Source of the DNA: Anthopleura xanthogrammica
Lineage: Eukaryota > Cnidaria > Anthozoa > Actiniaria > Actiniidae
Assembly (NCBI GenBank): GCA_964019055.1
Contig: OZ025213.1
Location: 12,752,202 to 12,816,201, forward strand
Length of the DNA: 64,000 bases
Direction of reading: 5' to 3'
In this document: piece by piece, positions 27,901 through 39,930 of the stretch
Layout: every line of letters starts with the position of its first letter
Numbering within the stretch: the first letter of the stretch is position 1
Made by a program: the position numbers and the translations under genes
The notes under the pieces: model-generated
The model's input: the letters and a program-made list of their open reading frames with translations, nothing else
Database searches by the model: none
What the model was told of the DNA's origin: nothing

Positions 27901-30856
27901 TCTGAGCATTCTTACACCACTGGGTGCTTGCAAATCGCAAATCTGTTATAGGATTAAGCAAGCCTATGATATACACAACTCCTAATGCGAATTCATCCAT
28001 TCGAATCACTCGATAACAGACACAGCACCTAGACCAATTACAAGGAATCAAGGAGTCCATACAGCACAGCAGGAAAGGGCGCCTTTAAAGCAACATGAAA
28101 TACTCGGGAGTTATTTTCATGCTTTTTAGCAGCGGCTAGGCTAAGAATTTTACGTTGACCCAACTGTGTAAACAACAATCTCACAGAGAATGCACAAGGG
28201 AGCAGACAAAACACGAAGATCTCACAAGGGGGGTGTGACGTTCGGTGCTCTTCATATCAAAAAATCTGAACCAGGGTAATTAAAACTTGATTGAATTGTG
28301 AGCGATCTCGCAGATGCTCGCTACATACCATCACTCTGTGTGATGACTTTGAACGATTCACGAATCACTCACAGCTTATCGCTGTGTACTAGCCCTGAGG
28401 GTAAATCAAAGAAAAATCTCGGTGATAAATGATATTAACTAGGTTCTGATAGTTTTTTTTTGGACAATATCAATCCTTGGCTTGTTCTGTTTACAACTTG
28501 TTCAAAAAGGAAGATTGTGTTGATGCCCTTGGCAATAGCAAGAGCTACCTCTTTCCAGTGTTTTCAATTAGGGGTAATTTAAGATGATGATGTTCTGATA
28601 AGGTCGATAACAACTACTGCGAACTGTGAACATCTTGGGTCTAGAACATAGTGTGGTCACGAAAATCAGCAAAATGCTTTGACTACCTTAAAAATATGCT
28701 CAAAAATTGTTTCCAAGACGTACGAAATGATGGCCTGCTTTTTGATCGTTAGTCGATCGTAGATCCTTAAATATTTGCTTGAATGTTCTTAGTGAACTTA
28801 GGATAATACCCTGATTCAATGAGCAAATTTGGTTGGAAAAAGTATGTGTTTTTTTTTGTTTTCATTAACTCGAACGTCAACATCGAGAAATATAATGCAA
28901 AACAAACCCATTTTCTTTCTTACTTGTGCAGCCTACCGTCTTTTTTTAATTATTTTTTAAAATTCTTAATCCATAAAATCCACTTAAAATGACGAAAACA
29001 AAAGCATCTCGAACTTAAGAGAAGAGAACTCTTCGCCACAAGGCGCGGCTGCCTTTCTTCGAAAAACCGGCAAAAATAGTGCGCAATGTTATCGTTTAGT
29101 ATCACTAATACTGAAACCATTAGCCAAAAAGATAGAATTAAGCGCCCACGTACATCGCCATCGTAAAAGAGCAATTTCCAGTTCTAGTTACGATCATAAC
29201 CACAAAATATTAGCGGTATGTTCGTATTAGCACAAGGTTTTGATTTAACTTAAGAGGGCGTTATGAAATTTCCTTAAACTGACTGCGCACGCTGACCGAA
29301 GTGAACAACGATCGCAAAAGCTAGACCGGAAATGGAAATTAAAAAATGAAAAGTTGTTTAATTCAACGTTATGAGCCGGAAGATTAAAATCTCTTTATAA
29401 GGTATTATTGTTTTCAATAAAGTTATTGAAATGTTGACAGAATTTCGCCTTTCCAAAGCTCAAAGGAAGACCGTGCATGCTTAATTGGGGGGATGCGAAA
29501 TGGCGAAGACTTTTGATCTCGTCCCCAGATTTAGTTCCATTCCATTACAGTCCCCTTCACAGTTCCCTGCGCCATCTCGGAAGGTAGCCGTGCTTTTGCA
29601 TGTTCAAAGCGAGACCAACGGTGAGCTTGCAATGATAGAGACCTTTTTTTAACACCTTGGACAATTATTCACATGTCTTTATCATCTCGCTTTGATGCAA
29701 AGGCACAGCTACCTTAATCAAGATGGCGCAGGGATAACTGTGAAAGGGACTATTCTACATGCATCACAATGGTGCTACCGTTTTCTCATTTTTCCTTGTT
29801 CTTTTGCGCAAATTACAGCATTACGTACTGCCTGATGCGTAGGACTTTTCACGCATCAAATGTACATGTATCTTTCATATTTTATCAATACCCTGAAACA
29901 ACCTCTGGGCTGATCTAAGTCAGGGCATGGCTAACCCACAGATCGAACCCTGAAGCAACCTCTGGGCTGATCTAAGTCAGGGCATGGCTAACTCACATAT
30001 TGAACCCTGAAACAACCTCTGGGCTGATCTAAGTCAGGACACGGCTAACTCACAGATCAAACCCTGATACAAACTCTGGGCTGATCTAAGTCAGGGCATT
30101 GCTAACTCACAGATTGAACCTTGAAACAACCTCTGGACTGATCTAAGTCAGGGCACGGCTAACCCACAGATCGAACCCTGAAACAACCTCTTGGCTGATC
30201 TAAGTCAGCACAGCTAACTCACAGATCAAACCCTGAAGCAAGCTCAATTTGGAGGACAAAACAATAAGTTCCAACTCTCGATATATTGAAATTCTTTTGT
30301 TTTGTCCTCCAAATTGAGTTGCTTTGACTTCTCGTGCAAGGGGTCTATTCTTTGCGATCAACTAACTGTCATTCTAATTTGTTCCCAGGCTGTTGTAGCC
30401 CTCATGAAACCACAGTGTCGTTGCCATGGTGTTTCCAGCTCATGCGCGGTCAAAACCTGCTGGGACTCGGTTCCAAACTTCGACGAGGTTGGATCTTACC
30501 TAAAGGACAAGTACCTCGATGCTATCCCTGCAGTATATGTCCGAAGGAAAAGAAAACTTCGCAGACAAGACCGCAAGAAGTGGAAAGTCCATGTCCCGAA
30601 CACTGCTTTGATATATTTAGAATCTTCTCCGAACTACTGCGAGCGGAATGCTCGGCTCGGAATCGTGGGAACTTCGGGTCGAGATTGTAAGAAGGATTCC
30701 ACTGGTCGGGACCGATGTGAACATTTGTGTTGTGGTGGTGGGTACAACACGCGGACCGTACGAGAGACACGACAATGCGCTTGCAAGTTTATCTGGTGTT
30801 GTAAAGTCAAATGTAAGCAGTGTGAGAGCATTCAAGACAAATACACCTGCAAATGA
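24901..30856 (+). CDS. WNT16: Wnt16 secreted signalling ligand
   Basis: Four coding exons: 24901-24968, 25113-25351, 25439-25728 and 30389-30856, joined in frame to 354 residues, the usual Wnt length. Wnt proteins are secreted lipid-modified ligands for Frizzled/LRP receptors. Residues 1-21 form a signal peptide. The mature part has exactly 24 cysteines by my count, the canonical Wnt number. Subfamily markers point to Wnt16: WLWMGVASVG after the signal peptide, SCSRGNLTECTC, NLHNNQAGRQ, LKDKYLDAI, CKFIWCC and the C-terminal CESIQDKYTCK. The lipidation motif reads CHGVSSSC (212-218, modified Ser expected at 217) where most Wnts have a Gly before that Ser. Two sequons (in WNCS and GNLT) are present. 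Intron 3 is 4.7 kb; introns 1 and 2 are below 150 bp. Wnt4 is the next-best assignment and fits clearly less well. Confidence 0.96.
29548..29753. mobile_element. Foldback element, family F, copy 1
   Basis: The left arm contains CCTGCGCCATCT and GGTAGCCGTGCTTTTGCAT. The right arm has the inverse: ATGCAAAGGCACAGCTACC and AAGATGGCGCAGGG. A second copy lies at 31241-31428, so the two bracket the last Wnt16 exon. Confidence 0.82.
29890..30240. repeat. 57-bp tandem array (SINE-tail type)
   Basis: Six units begin at 29890, 29947, 30004, 30061, 30118 and 30175, spaced exactly 57 bp. The last unit is 55 bp, followed by a partial unit. Each reads ACCCTGAAACAACCTCTGGG, then CTGATCTAAGTCAGGGCA, then GGCTAACTCACAGATCGA. 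The same unit is found three times at 41938-42108, joined to a SINE body. Confidence 0.95.
30241..30347. mobile_element. MITE family B, copy 2 (left end lost)
   Basis: Carries the inverted CTCAATTTGGAGGAC / GTCCTCCAAATTGAG pair and the right terminus GCAAGGGGTCTA. The left terminus is missing because the element directly abuts the 57-bp array. Confidence 0.88.
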
Positions 30857-31240
30857 CCAAAATAGAGTTGTTTTCGCTGAGCTCAGTACCAATTTAGAAC
30901 GATAGCGAACAAGTACTATGCTAGAGCAAAACAATCTTATCATTGGTGCAAAAGCTTTTCTTAGCTATAGGCGTTGCAGCCGTGTTGGTTGAAACAACAG
31001 AAATAACAAGGAGAATCAAAATCAACCAAGATGGCAGCGGCGATGACGTCATGTTTCAAGTAATGGACACTGGTTACCGAAGCAACATGCTTCGTACTTT
31101 TCTTGTACATTTTACGAGTGCGTTTCGACAAGTTAGGTTCCTACGTGTGAATTTTTTAACTAGTAACGGCATTTTGGAGAATGAACAGTGCTTGGATGGT
31201 TAGTGGTGATTAGAACCTTGCTATTCAATGAAAACCTTGC

Positions 31241-31428
31241 TTTCATAGATCCCTGTGCCATCTTGAACGGTAGCCGTGCCTTTGCATCGAAGCGAGACAT
31301 GAGCTGACCTTGCAATGATAGAGACCTTTTTACATGTCTCTATCATTGCAAGCTCACCGTTCGTCTCGCTTCGATGCAAAGGCACGGCTACCTTTCAAGA
31401 TGGCGCAGGGAACTATGAAAGGGACTGT
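31241..31428. mobile_element. Foldback element, family F, copy 2
   Basis: Near-perfect palindrome. CCATCTTGAACGGTAGCCGT and CTTTGCATCGAAGCGAGAC on the left are mirrored by GTCTCGCTTCGATGCAAAG and GGCTACCTTTCAAGATGG on the right. The central part TGCAATGATAGAGACC is also mirrored. Lies 385 bp downstream of the Wnt16 stop codon, possibly in the 3' UTR. Confidence 0.88.
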
Positions 31429-31718
31429 TGTGATGTCAAATCACTAAGCCTGAGTGACGTCATGTCTTTTACGAAGCACCGCTGACCCAGGATCGCAGAC
31501 GTTGACAGGAGTTTAAATTAGAAATTCAAACTTTATAGGATAGTAGACAGTATAATGTAAGACTTAATATCAAACAAATATATATCTATTTAATATGATA
31601 AAATCAAAAATTCATGACCTGCTTATGTTTTTACAAACGTGAAAAATTGTCATTAAAATCTTTAATTTTCAAACAACTGAAGGGGTATTCTTTTTGAAAT
31701 CACTGAAACTACAACGGA

Positions 31719-32143
31719 TTATAACCCAACGATGAATTTTCGCGGGCTGGACGGGTATCAGGCGATATCCCCCGCCGGTCCGAAGTTATATTCGTCCAGT
31801 AGAAGGGAAAACGTAAAAAATAAATTAAAAAAAAAAACACGGAAAACAAAGAAACTCTGTTTTTACAAACAAATGAGAGAAAAATACAAAGACTGGTTGG
31901 GAAAACTACGCCAGAAAATACGAAAAAATTCAACGAAATATGCTGTAAATGTCTTCAATGGTAAGCATCCATGTTTCGTGAATGAAGTTTTTGGTTTGTT
32001 TTCGAAATTGTTTTCAGAAACTTCTAAAAACCAACAAACAATTCGACAACTAATGTCAAACAATAGAATATTTTTGAAAATTCTGGAGATGATGAGTCAA
32101 TGCAGTTTGCTGAATCCATTCCAGTGAAGTCGTTGGGTTATAA
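31719..32143. mobile_element. Inverted-repeat element J
   Basis: A 14-bp exact inverted pair, TTATAACCCAACGA at 31719-31732 and its complement at 32130-32143, bounds about 425 bp. The 131-codon frame inside has no recognisable domain and is Lys/Asn-rich, as expected by chance from AT-rich DNA. Confidence 0.45.
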
Positions 32144-32177
32144 AATAAATAAACTCCTTCTTTCTCACTGGAATATT

Positions 32178-32297
32178 GGCTGATAATGTCCTTGGGTGAG
32201 AAATGGTCCTCAAAATATAATATTTGCCCTCGAAGGTTCGTTTCTCGGCCAATTGTTCTTTTTTTAGACGATTTCTCATCCTTGGACATTATCAGCC
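32178..32297. repeat. Inverted repeat
   Basis: GGCTGATAATGTCCTTGGG with following GAGAAAT at about 32178-32204 is mirrored by ATTTCTCATCCTTGG and ACATTATCAGCC at about 32271-32297. This gives arms of about 27 bp around a 66-bp loop. It is adjacent to element J and may be part of one composite element. Confidence 0.6.
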
Positions 32298-32664
32298 GAT
32301 ATCCCAGCCGCCAGAAGGGGTTTATTTGCTGCTTATTCGTTAAAAAAGCCCGAAAAATCACGAAAAATATGACGAGGGAGTGAAGACAAACCACACAAAT
32401 AACAGCTCGGAATTAGCGACAAAAAACAAATAACAATTGGCGAGTGAAAACAACTGCCAATGGCGTAACGAAAACAAATATTATAGAAAAATAAACTAAT
32501 TCAAAAACAATTAACTACACACAAATTTATATTTTTTAAATATCTGAGATGGTATTTAAAGAATTTTTGTCAGAGTGATAAAATTTTTAAACAATACATA
32601 TCTTCGAAATTACAGTGAATATATCTGAGAATATCTGACGATGTTGAAATTATTCGGACTTAAC

Positions 32665-33150
32665 GAAGACAGAAAGAGAAGAGAAGAAAAGAGAAGAGAA
32701 GAAAAGAAAAGAAAAGAGAAGAGAAGAGAAGAGAAGAGAAGAGAAGAGAAGGGAAGAGAACAGAACAGAACAGAACAGAAGAGAAGAGAAGAGAACAGAA
32801 CAGAAGAGAACAGAACAGAACAGAACAGAAGAGAAGAGAACAGAAGAGAAGAGAAGAGAAGAGAAGAGAAGAGAAGAGAAGAGAAGAGAAGAGAAGAGAA
32901 GAGAAGAGAACAGAAGAGAAGAGAAGAGAAGAGAAGAGAAGAGAACAGAAGAGAAGAGAAGAGAAGAGAAGAGAACAGAACAGAAGAGAACAGAAGAGAA
33001 CAGAAGAGAACAGAAGACTGAGAACAGAAGAAAACAGAAGAGAAGAGAACAGAAGAGAAGAGAACAGAAGAGAACAGAAGAAAATAGAACAGAAGAGAAT
33101 AGAACAGAAGAAAAGAAAAGAGAACAGAACAGAACAGAACAGAACAGAAT
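32665..33150. repeat. GAGAA/CAGAA pentanucleotide repeat
   Basis: About 480 bp of interspersed GAGAA and CAGAA units, nearly all in register, with a few AAGAA variants at both ends. Long frames on either strand here (REEKR-type, LLFSS-type) are artefacts. Confidence 0.96.
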
Positions 33151-33269
33151 TCTTACTAGCTTACCCAAGATTTTAAAATAGCAAAGAAAGTTTTTTAAGA
33201 ACATTTCTGCTAAATTAAATTGATTGCTTTAAAAATAGACACAGACGATATATATAGACGTACTATTTT

Positions 33270-33443
33270 AGCTCAACTTTAGGTTTGAGAAGAAGTAATT
33301 TAACATATGAATGTGTCTCCATGAACAGTTTGATACAAAGTTGTTTTAAAACGACAAAGACAAATTCAAATTCAAACTATATTGGCCCAGCTAGGTTTGA
33401 GATGATGTAATTTAACATATGAATGTGTCTCCATGAACAGATG
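33270..33443. repeat. Direct duplication, period about 112 bp
   Basis: The block AATTTAACATATGAATGTGT followed by CTCCATGAACAG occurs at 33297 and again at 33409. Both copies are preceded by TAGGTTTGAGA. Two copies only. Confidence 0.8.
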
Positions 33444-36323
33444 GATTCGCGGTTAGCATTCATTTATATGTAAAATTCTCATACAATGACGTTAATTTTG
33501 AGCAAGAATTTTTACGTCAAGTTGGATATGATTATGAAGGCTAAAATAGAAGAGCCAACGAAAAATAAAGCTCAAGGGTCGATTGAAAATGTTTCACAAC
33601 CTTGGAATTCCACGAGCTTTCAACAGCTTTTTAGGTTTCTTTATATTTCCTTATATTTCCTTCTTCGTTCCTTGATTCATTCATTTTCATTTCCCTTAAT
33701 TTCCTTTTTTTCAGTTTCTCGTTTCGTTTCGTTTCGTTTTTTCTTCCTTTTTTCTTTTCCTCCAATTTCCACTCATATTTAAAGCACTTCCTTTGCAGCA
33801 CAGCCAACTCATTAAACACACAATTAGACTGAACTTAGCATAGTAGACATCCTTGTCAAAAATATCGCTTCAAACTTCTCGAAAATCTGCTAGCATTGGC
33901 TGGCTACTATGTCATTTTTTCGACAACATTTCCAATTTTAATCTTATTTTGAATTATGAACAGAACATCTAATAAAAGATTACACAACGTCATCAATATT
34001 CAAACGTATAACAATCCTATCCGAATTATTATGAATGATCGCAAGTTTATTGATTTTTGTTCGACGATGATCGTATTTTTTGTTTACAAGATTACGGTTC
34101 ACACGTCAATATCTCGTTTTCTATGCCTCGTTTTTCACTTCATATACAGCGCTTCTTTGCGTTCGCTGCAAGTTTTGTTTTGAATTACACATTTCATTGA
34201 AAACAAGGCATTAAAAGAAAGAAAACAAAGAATCTTATCCCAATATTTCTGAGATATCACCGACGTATTCCTCTTGTCTTTTTTTTAGTGGTACCTTTTT
34301 TCATCTACGTTTTTGGTCGTATTTAATTAATTGATAATTGAAGATTCAAAATTACTTTATTCCAGGCGTTTATAATCACCTTCAACAGCAATTAGCGCGC
34401 CTAACACCGTCTGAAGGAGAAATAATTTCAAAAAATATCACCGTAGTTGAGCTATCAGACGTTTTTTCACCCACACGATTAGCGAGTTCCTCTGACGAAC
34501 TCAACTTGAAGAGGGTTATTTTCGGGAGTGTTTACGAACTAGAAATTGTGGCATAAATTTCTGTAGTCGAGCCAGTTTTGATGTTAAATTCATTCAATTC
34601 TATTTGACTCAAATGGACAGTTTCAAGATTGCGTGACGTCATACGGCAGTTATAAGTCAACTTGAGCAAGCCTCTCTATATGCAAAAAAAGAGGTTCAGT
34701 TTTGACGCGATGCAAGCTTCGCTAGGGAATGAGCACGATAACAGCGTCCCTCCTCACACTAAAATTTCCGCTGGATAGACATCCAAGCTCAAAAACAATC
34801 CTTTCAAGGTAAATCTAGAACATCCTTATAGAGATATATATTTCTTTTATTTTAGACTTTCTCTTTGTAGAATTTATTTCCCTTGAATTTTGCTAGAAAA
34901 TCTCACGTTTACCACTTGTGGTTTCGACTACGATAAAGTAGGAGTTAATGTATATTAAAAGCTAGCGGTTAGATATATTTCTCTCCCTCTTTCCCTCTCC
35001 ACAACGTATTATTTGATAAATCTTTTCTCTACAAAATCCCTTTTCTTAGGAACTGCCATCTGCATTCGCTATAGACTCATAATAATTATCATTAATTTTC
35101 AAAACAAGTCGTACATTTTTCACAGGAAATTCAATCCTTTCAAGCGACAAAAAATCAGCAAATGTTACGAGTTAGTATTTTCTAGATTCTATAATTTTCT
35201 TGCAAAGAGCTTCAAGGAGAGGAAGCTTTTCGTCTCATTTTGAAAGATCAGAATTGAGATTGATTACGGCATATAAGTATTTTTAACTGTATAATTTGAA
35301 AAACATTATGGGTCAAATGGCAGAAAAAGACCAAATGTGTTGCAAATGGACAACTCGTTGAATGCAAACTGAACACGAATCGACGCATGGTCGACTAGCT
35401 ACAAAATCGAACGTGAAAAAAAAGCAAAAATCGAAGTTAAAAAGTTCTAAACTTGACTGTGACAGCCCATATAGTATATTAGTTTTAATTAATAAATTAC
35501 TTTCTTTCGAGATAAAGCTCTTTTTTAATTCAACTTTTGACTAAAATAAACCATATCTCAAACGAAGATCAAAAATTACATTCACTGGTAAATTCGGTCG
35601 ATAGGAATAGAATTTCTGCATGAACCTGTGACGTATAGCTCACGTAAAAGAAAATAGCGTTTTAAAACTGTCAGCCTCGGGGCGCAAGATGTTTTTAAAA
35701 CAACGCAGGCATACTAAAAGTGTTTACAGAGAATCGTGTATGCTAATTTAGCGTTTCTGCGATAAAATTTTGAACCAAAGCCGGAAGGCGCTAAATCTTT
35801 TCTCGTGTACCTTTTGGCCCAGTGTCAGTAGCACACTGCAAAGAAATTCATTGCCTGCCAGAAAGGCGAAAAGTGAAATTGAGGATCTCTGAATGAATCC
35901 ATTGACTTTGGCAGAAAGAAGTTGGAAAATTTATAAGAGATACTAACAATAAGCGAAATCTTTCTTTGTTGCCGCTTCTATAAGATTCTTTTAACATGTC
36001 GGTAATTTATTTCGCTTTACAAGTACTTTAGGAAGCTTGAAGATGGATGAGGTGAAGTTTGTGAAAAAAGACTCGATTAAGAATGAAAGCATAGGGGTAA
36101 TATAGCACAATGACAAAGTCAATAGACCCCAGTAGTACAAGATATAATCTGATCTGAAGTACAGTACGTATTATTCGTGTGTGTGAAAATGATTGTAGAT
36201 TTGATAGGTGTTGCCAGGGATATCAAGGTGGTATCTGCTACCGACCAAAAAATGAAAAAAATTCTAAGTTGAACACTAATAGTATATATATATTTATTAC
36301 ACCGAATTCTTATGCTAAACTTC

Positions 36324-37086
36324 CCCTGTAACCGGGACTATCCCCTGTACCCTGACCAGACTATCCCCTGTACCCTGACCAGACTATCCCCTGTACCCTG
36401 ACCAGACTATCCCCTGTACCCTGACCAGACTATCCCCTGTACACTGGCCATACTATCCTCTTTCCAGAATATCCCCTGTACCCTGATCAGACTATCCCCA
36501 GTACCTTGACCAGACTATCCCCTGTACCCTGAACAGACTATCCCCTGTACCCTGACCAGACTATCCCCTGTACCCTGACCAGACTATCCCCTGTACCCTG
36601 ACCAGACTATCCCCTGTACGCTGACCAGACTATCCCCTGTACCCTGACCAGAATATCCCCTGTACCCTGACCAGACTATCCCCTGTACCCTGACCAGACT
36701 ATCCCCTGTACCCTGACCAGACTATCCCCTGAACAGACTATCCCCTGAACAGACTATCCCCTGTACCCTGAACAGACTATCCCCTGTACCCTGACCAGAC
36801 TATCCCCTGTACCCTGACCAGACTATCCCCTGTACCTTGACCAGACTATCCCCTGACTAGAATATCCCCTGTACCCTAATCAGACTATCCCCTGTACCCT
36901 GATCAGACTATCCCCAGTACCTTGACCAGATTATCCCCTGTACCTTGACCAGACTATCCCCTGACCAGACTATCCCCTGACCAGACTATCCCCTGTACCT
37001 TGACCAGACTTTCCCCTAACCAGACTATCCCCTGTACCCTGACCAGACTATCCCCTGACCAGACTATCCCCTGTACCTTGACTAGT
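36324..37086. repeat. 23-bp minisatellite
   Basis: About 30 or more units of ACTATCCCCTGTACCCTGACC plus AG. Variants lack the GTACCCTGACC part, or carry AACAG, ATCAG or TTGACC. No unique spacers separate the units, so this is not a CRISPR array. Non-coding. Confidence 0.95.
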
Positions 37087-39286
37087 CTACTGACTCCTTC
37101 TTACTCTAGGACCCCCCGCGAAGTATTAAGTTTGAAACGGACCAATCAGATGACGTCACATAAGTTGAATGTTTTTTTTTCCATTCAGGACACGTGTTTC
37201 AAATGCGGCCTACATTTTAGTTAACGCATCTTATTTCCCGAACTAACAAAATAAAAGATTTTTTTTGCTCAACACAAGTTTCGACACGTTTACAATATCC
37301 AAAGCCACTTAACGGTACTTAAGCGTTTTTTCCTTCTACCGCGATTGGATAACACGTAATAAACAAGTGGCTGTCTTCTTTAATTCTATTCTTAACAAAT
37401 ATGGAGCTACTCTTTATGGATGATCAACTAAGCATTCAAATGGAAGTAGAACTTGAGCACGATTTCATATACACCGAATGATATCAGGAATAACAGTGTT
37501 GCTCTAGTCCTAAATCCATGGCTGCTGTGATGGATTTGATAATCAACAAAACGTGACAATAATAGGTTATAGAGCTCGAATATTAGATAAAGAAAATGCC
37601 GGTAAGTTGCCAACTTTTACGCTACTATATAAATACGAAAATTGAAACAGTTATTTCTGAATTGCTGTCTTGGTATGATGCTGAGGAAGAAACAGGGTTG
37701 GATCTAGGATTTTGAATTGGGGGTTTAATTTACCTCAGAATAAATCATTTTCAGAGATACTTTTTTCTATATGGGAAAATACTGGCTGACTACTTTCGTA
37801 ACTGACTGTACCTAGTTTTGGAGGTATAATCAGAATCTAAATGCCGAAGCCAAGATATTTTGAGTGCAAGCATGGTCAATGATAGTCTGTGGCAAGTCAT
37901 CATAGCTTTTGAATGATCATGACATTATGTTTATACTTTTCGATATCCTTGATATACTTTGTATACGTTGTCTCGCGAATTATATTGTATACCGTAAAGC
38001 TGGAGTTGTGATTAAACAGTCTCAAAAAGCCAAAATCAGGTTTAAAATTTTCTTAAAATTTCCACCGAGATGTAGCCAATCGTGGAAAGCATGGCATTGG
38101 CTTATTTCAGTCCTTTGCATCGACGAAAAGACGATACAAAGTCGTAAGAATGGAGCTTTGCTATTCTGTAAGTTTAAATTTATTATTATCATTATTATTT
38201 GTTATTTTTACTGATAAAAAATACGTCCAAAAGCACAGTGAAAATTTGTCGTATCTTGTCCAACTAATGCAGTAGATACGTCAGACTTGTTTCCACACCA
38301 TTACGTGTTACGTCAGACAGTTAAAGTTTATCAATATTGAGATACATATCTATTTTTAAGTTTTAAACATTATCGGCTCTGTTGACATATGGATCACTTA
38401 ACGTCGAGGCAATTCATGACATCTACTACGAAATGTAAAGTTTCATCTCACCGAACTGAAAACATGAAAAAAAAATTCAGCACTTAAAAATTATTCGTTT
38501 ACGAGCGGATTCATTGGGAATGTTAATGTTGTTATAAGCTAAATCTCAAAGATCAAGTACCATTCCTTTATTGACGTCATTCGAGTGATTATAATTTCCT
38601 ACTCGACATAGCGGAAATGACTATTATTACATTTCTTATATCCTCAGAGAATTTGTGTTCGGTTTTAAAGTAATAAGTAATATTTTGAGCAAGAAATTCA
38701 GCAACCTTGAGGATGTAGAAAGTTATTATTATCTGACGTCAATCAAATATTTTTCATCTGACCAAATCAGGAACAGGAATTTTCACATTGAATTTTCATA
38801 GCCAAAGTACTTCTGCCCACATAGTTATTACTAAAATTATCAGTAGCTAGAGGTAGTTACTGTCAATGCGCATTTTCTAAATCATGGAATGGTCGGAAAT
38901 TGGTTTTTCTTTTTGCGACATGGGAGAAAAACATTTATACGTTGGTTTTGAAACCATGTAATTTATCATACTCGACTTTCAACTAAACTAAACATGGATA
39001 AAAATCTGATGAACTCGACCATGCGTTGAATTGGTTAAGAAACATGTCTGCGAATGATAGATGGTAATCTATAAACTGTACTAGACCGTATGGTAAGAAA
39101 GATGGAATGATAGTTAGTGTAGTAAATATATATATATATATATCGTATGTCAAGTACTATCAATGAACGAGTGTTTTTAAGTATATCATCGATTTTTTTC
39201 GATATCAAGGGTACTTCACTGTATAACGTGTTGATATGTTAGTTAAAAGGTACAAAGGATGAAGTGTCTGGGGAGAGGGGGTCGGG

Positions 39287-39705
39287 AATTAAAAAGAATA
39301 GGAATGAAATAGAATAGGAATGGAATAAAAAATGGAATAGAATAGAAATGGAATAAAAAATGGAATAGAATAGGAATGAAATAGAATAGGAATGGAATAG
39401 AATAGGAATTAGAAAAGAATAGGAATGGTATAGAATAGGAATGGAATACAAAATGGAATAGAATAGGAATGGAAGAGAATGGAATAGAATAGAAATGGAA
39501 TAAAAAATGGAATAGAATAGGAATGGAAGAAAATGGAATAGGAATGGAATAGAATAGGAATGGAATAGAATAGCAATGGAATAAAAAATGGAATAGATTA
39601 GGAATGGAAGAGAATGGAATAGGAATGGAATAGAGTAGAAATGGAATACGAATGGAATAGGATAGGAATGGAATAGAATAGGAATGGAATAGAACAGAAA
39701 AAACG
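39287..39705. repeat. GGAAT/AGAAT pentanucleotide-derived satellite
   Basis: Units GGAAT, AGAAT and AAAAAATGG are mixed in 15-35 bp higher-order blocks. It ends 226 bp before the Sprouty-domain start codon, so it lies in the last upstream intron of that gene if the acceptor at 39903 is used. Confidence 0.93.
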
Positions 39706-39726
39706 AAAGAGACGAATAGAATATTA

Positions 39727-39843
39727 TCGCCCCGCGCGCAACAAATTTTCATCGTTGCAAAGCTCCAGTAGAAAGAGCTTCTACTTCTGCAACAAAGTCG
39801 CGCAACAATCGTTGCACGATTTTGTTGCTCGTATTAACGCAGC
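39727..39843. mobile_element. MITE family G, right-end fragment
   Basis: Shares CTTCTGCAACAAAGTCGCG-type sequence and the terminal TTGTTGCTCGTATTA with the full copy at 45565-45815. The left half is absent. Lies just before the presumed splice acceptor at 39903. Confidence 0.7.
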
Positions 39844-39930
39844 ATAACCAGATAAGCCATTAAATTCTATAACAAATATGACATTTTCGTGTTTTGTTTG
39901 CAGTTTCTAGTCAATAAGCGGATAACCCCA

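Larger units (their letters stand above)
25729..30388 (+). other. Wnt16 intron 3
   Basis: GTGAGT donor and TTCCCAG acceptor. AT-rich, no convincing coding content. The last 850 bp hold a foldback element (29548-29753), a 57-bp repeat array (29890-30240) and a MITE fragment (30241-30347) that ends 41 bp before the last exon. Confidence 0.85.
30857..39903. other. Region between Wnt16 and the Sprouty-domain gene
   Basis: About 9 kb with the presumed Wnt16 3' UTR at its start and several tandem repeats and mobile elements, listed separately. No other gene is supportable. A splice acceptor (TTTGCAG, ending at 39903) marks the 3' end of an intron of the Sprouty-domain gene, so an upstream exon of that gene should lie somewhere in this stretch; I could not identify it. 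Confidence 0.55.

Noticed and set aside
29890..30240. Possible CRISPR-like or coding repeat
   Set aside because: Exact 57-bp tandem units without spacers, matching a SINE tail seen elsewhere in the window.
30522..30943. Minus-strand frames opposite the last Wnt16 exon
   Set aside because: Shadows of the Wnt16 coding sequence on the other strand.
31732..32127. 131-codon plus-strand frame
   Set aside because: Low-complexity Lys/Asn composition inside a bounded inverted-repeat element; no similarity recognised.
32641..33204. REEKR-rich plus frame and LLFSS-rich minus frame
   Set aside because: Both are produced by the GAGAA/CAGAA pentanucleotide repeat.
36324..37086. Possible CRISPR-like array
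   Set aside because: The repeats are directly abutting 23-bp units with no unique spacers, and the host is an animal.
37909..38214. 101-codon plus-strand frame
   Set aside because: AT-driven Ile/Phe/Lys composition, no domain and no flanking gene structure.
39287..39705. Similarity to human-type GGAAT satellite
   Set aside because: Only the short motif is shared; the array is small, impure and located by a gene, so no centromeric role or contamination is inferred.
39889..39930. Upstream start of the Sprouty-domain frame at a GTG
   Set aside because: A GTG start is not expected in an animal gene, and a splice acceptor at 39903 interrupts this segment; the ATG at 39931 was used.
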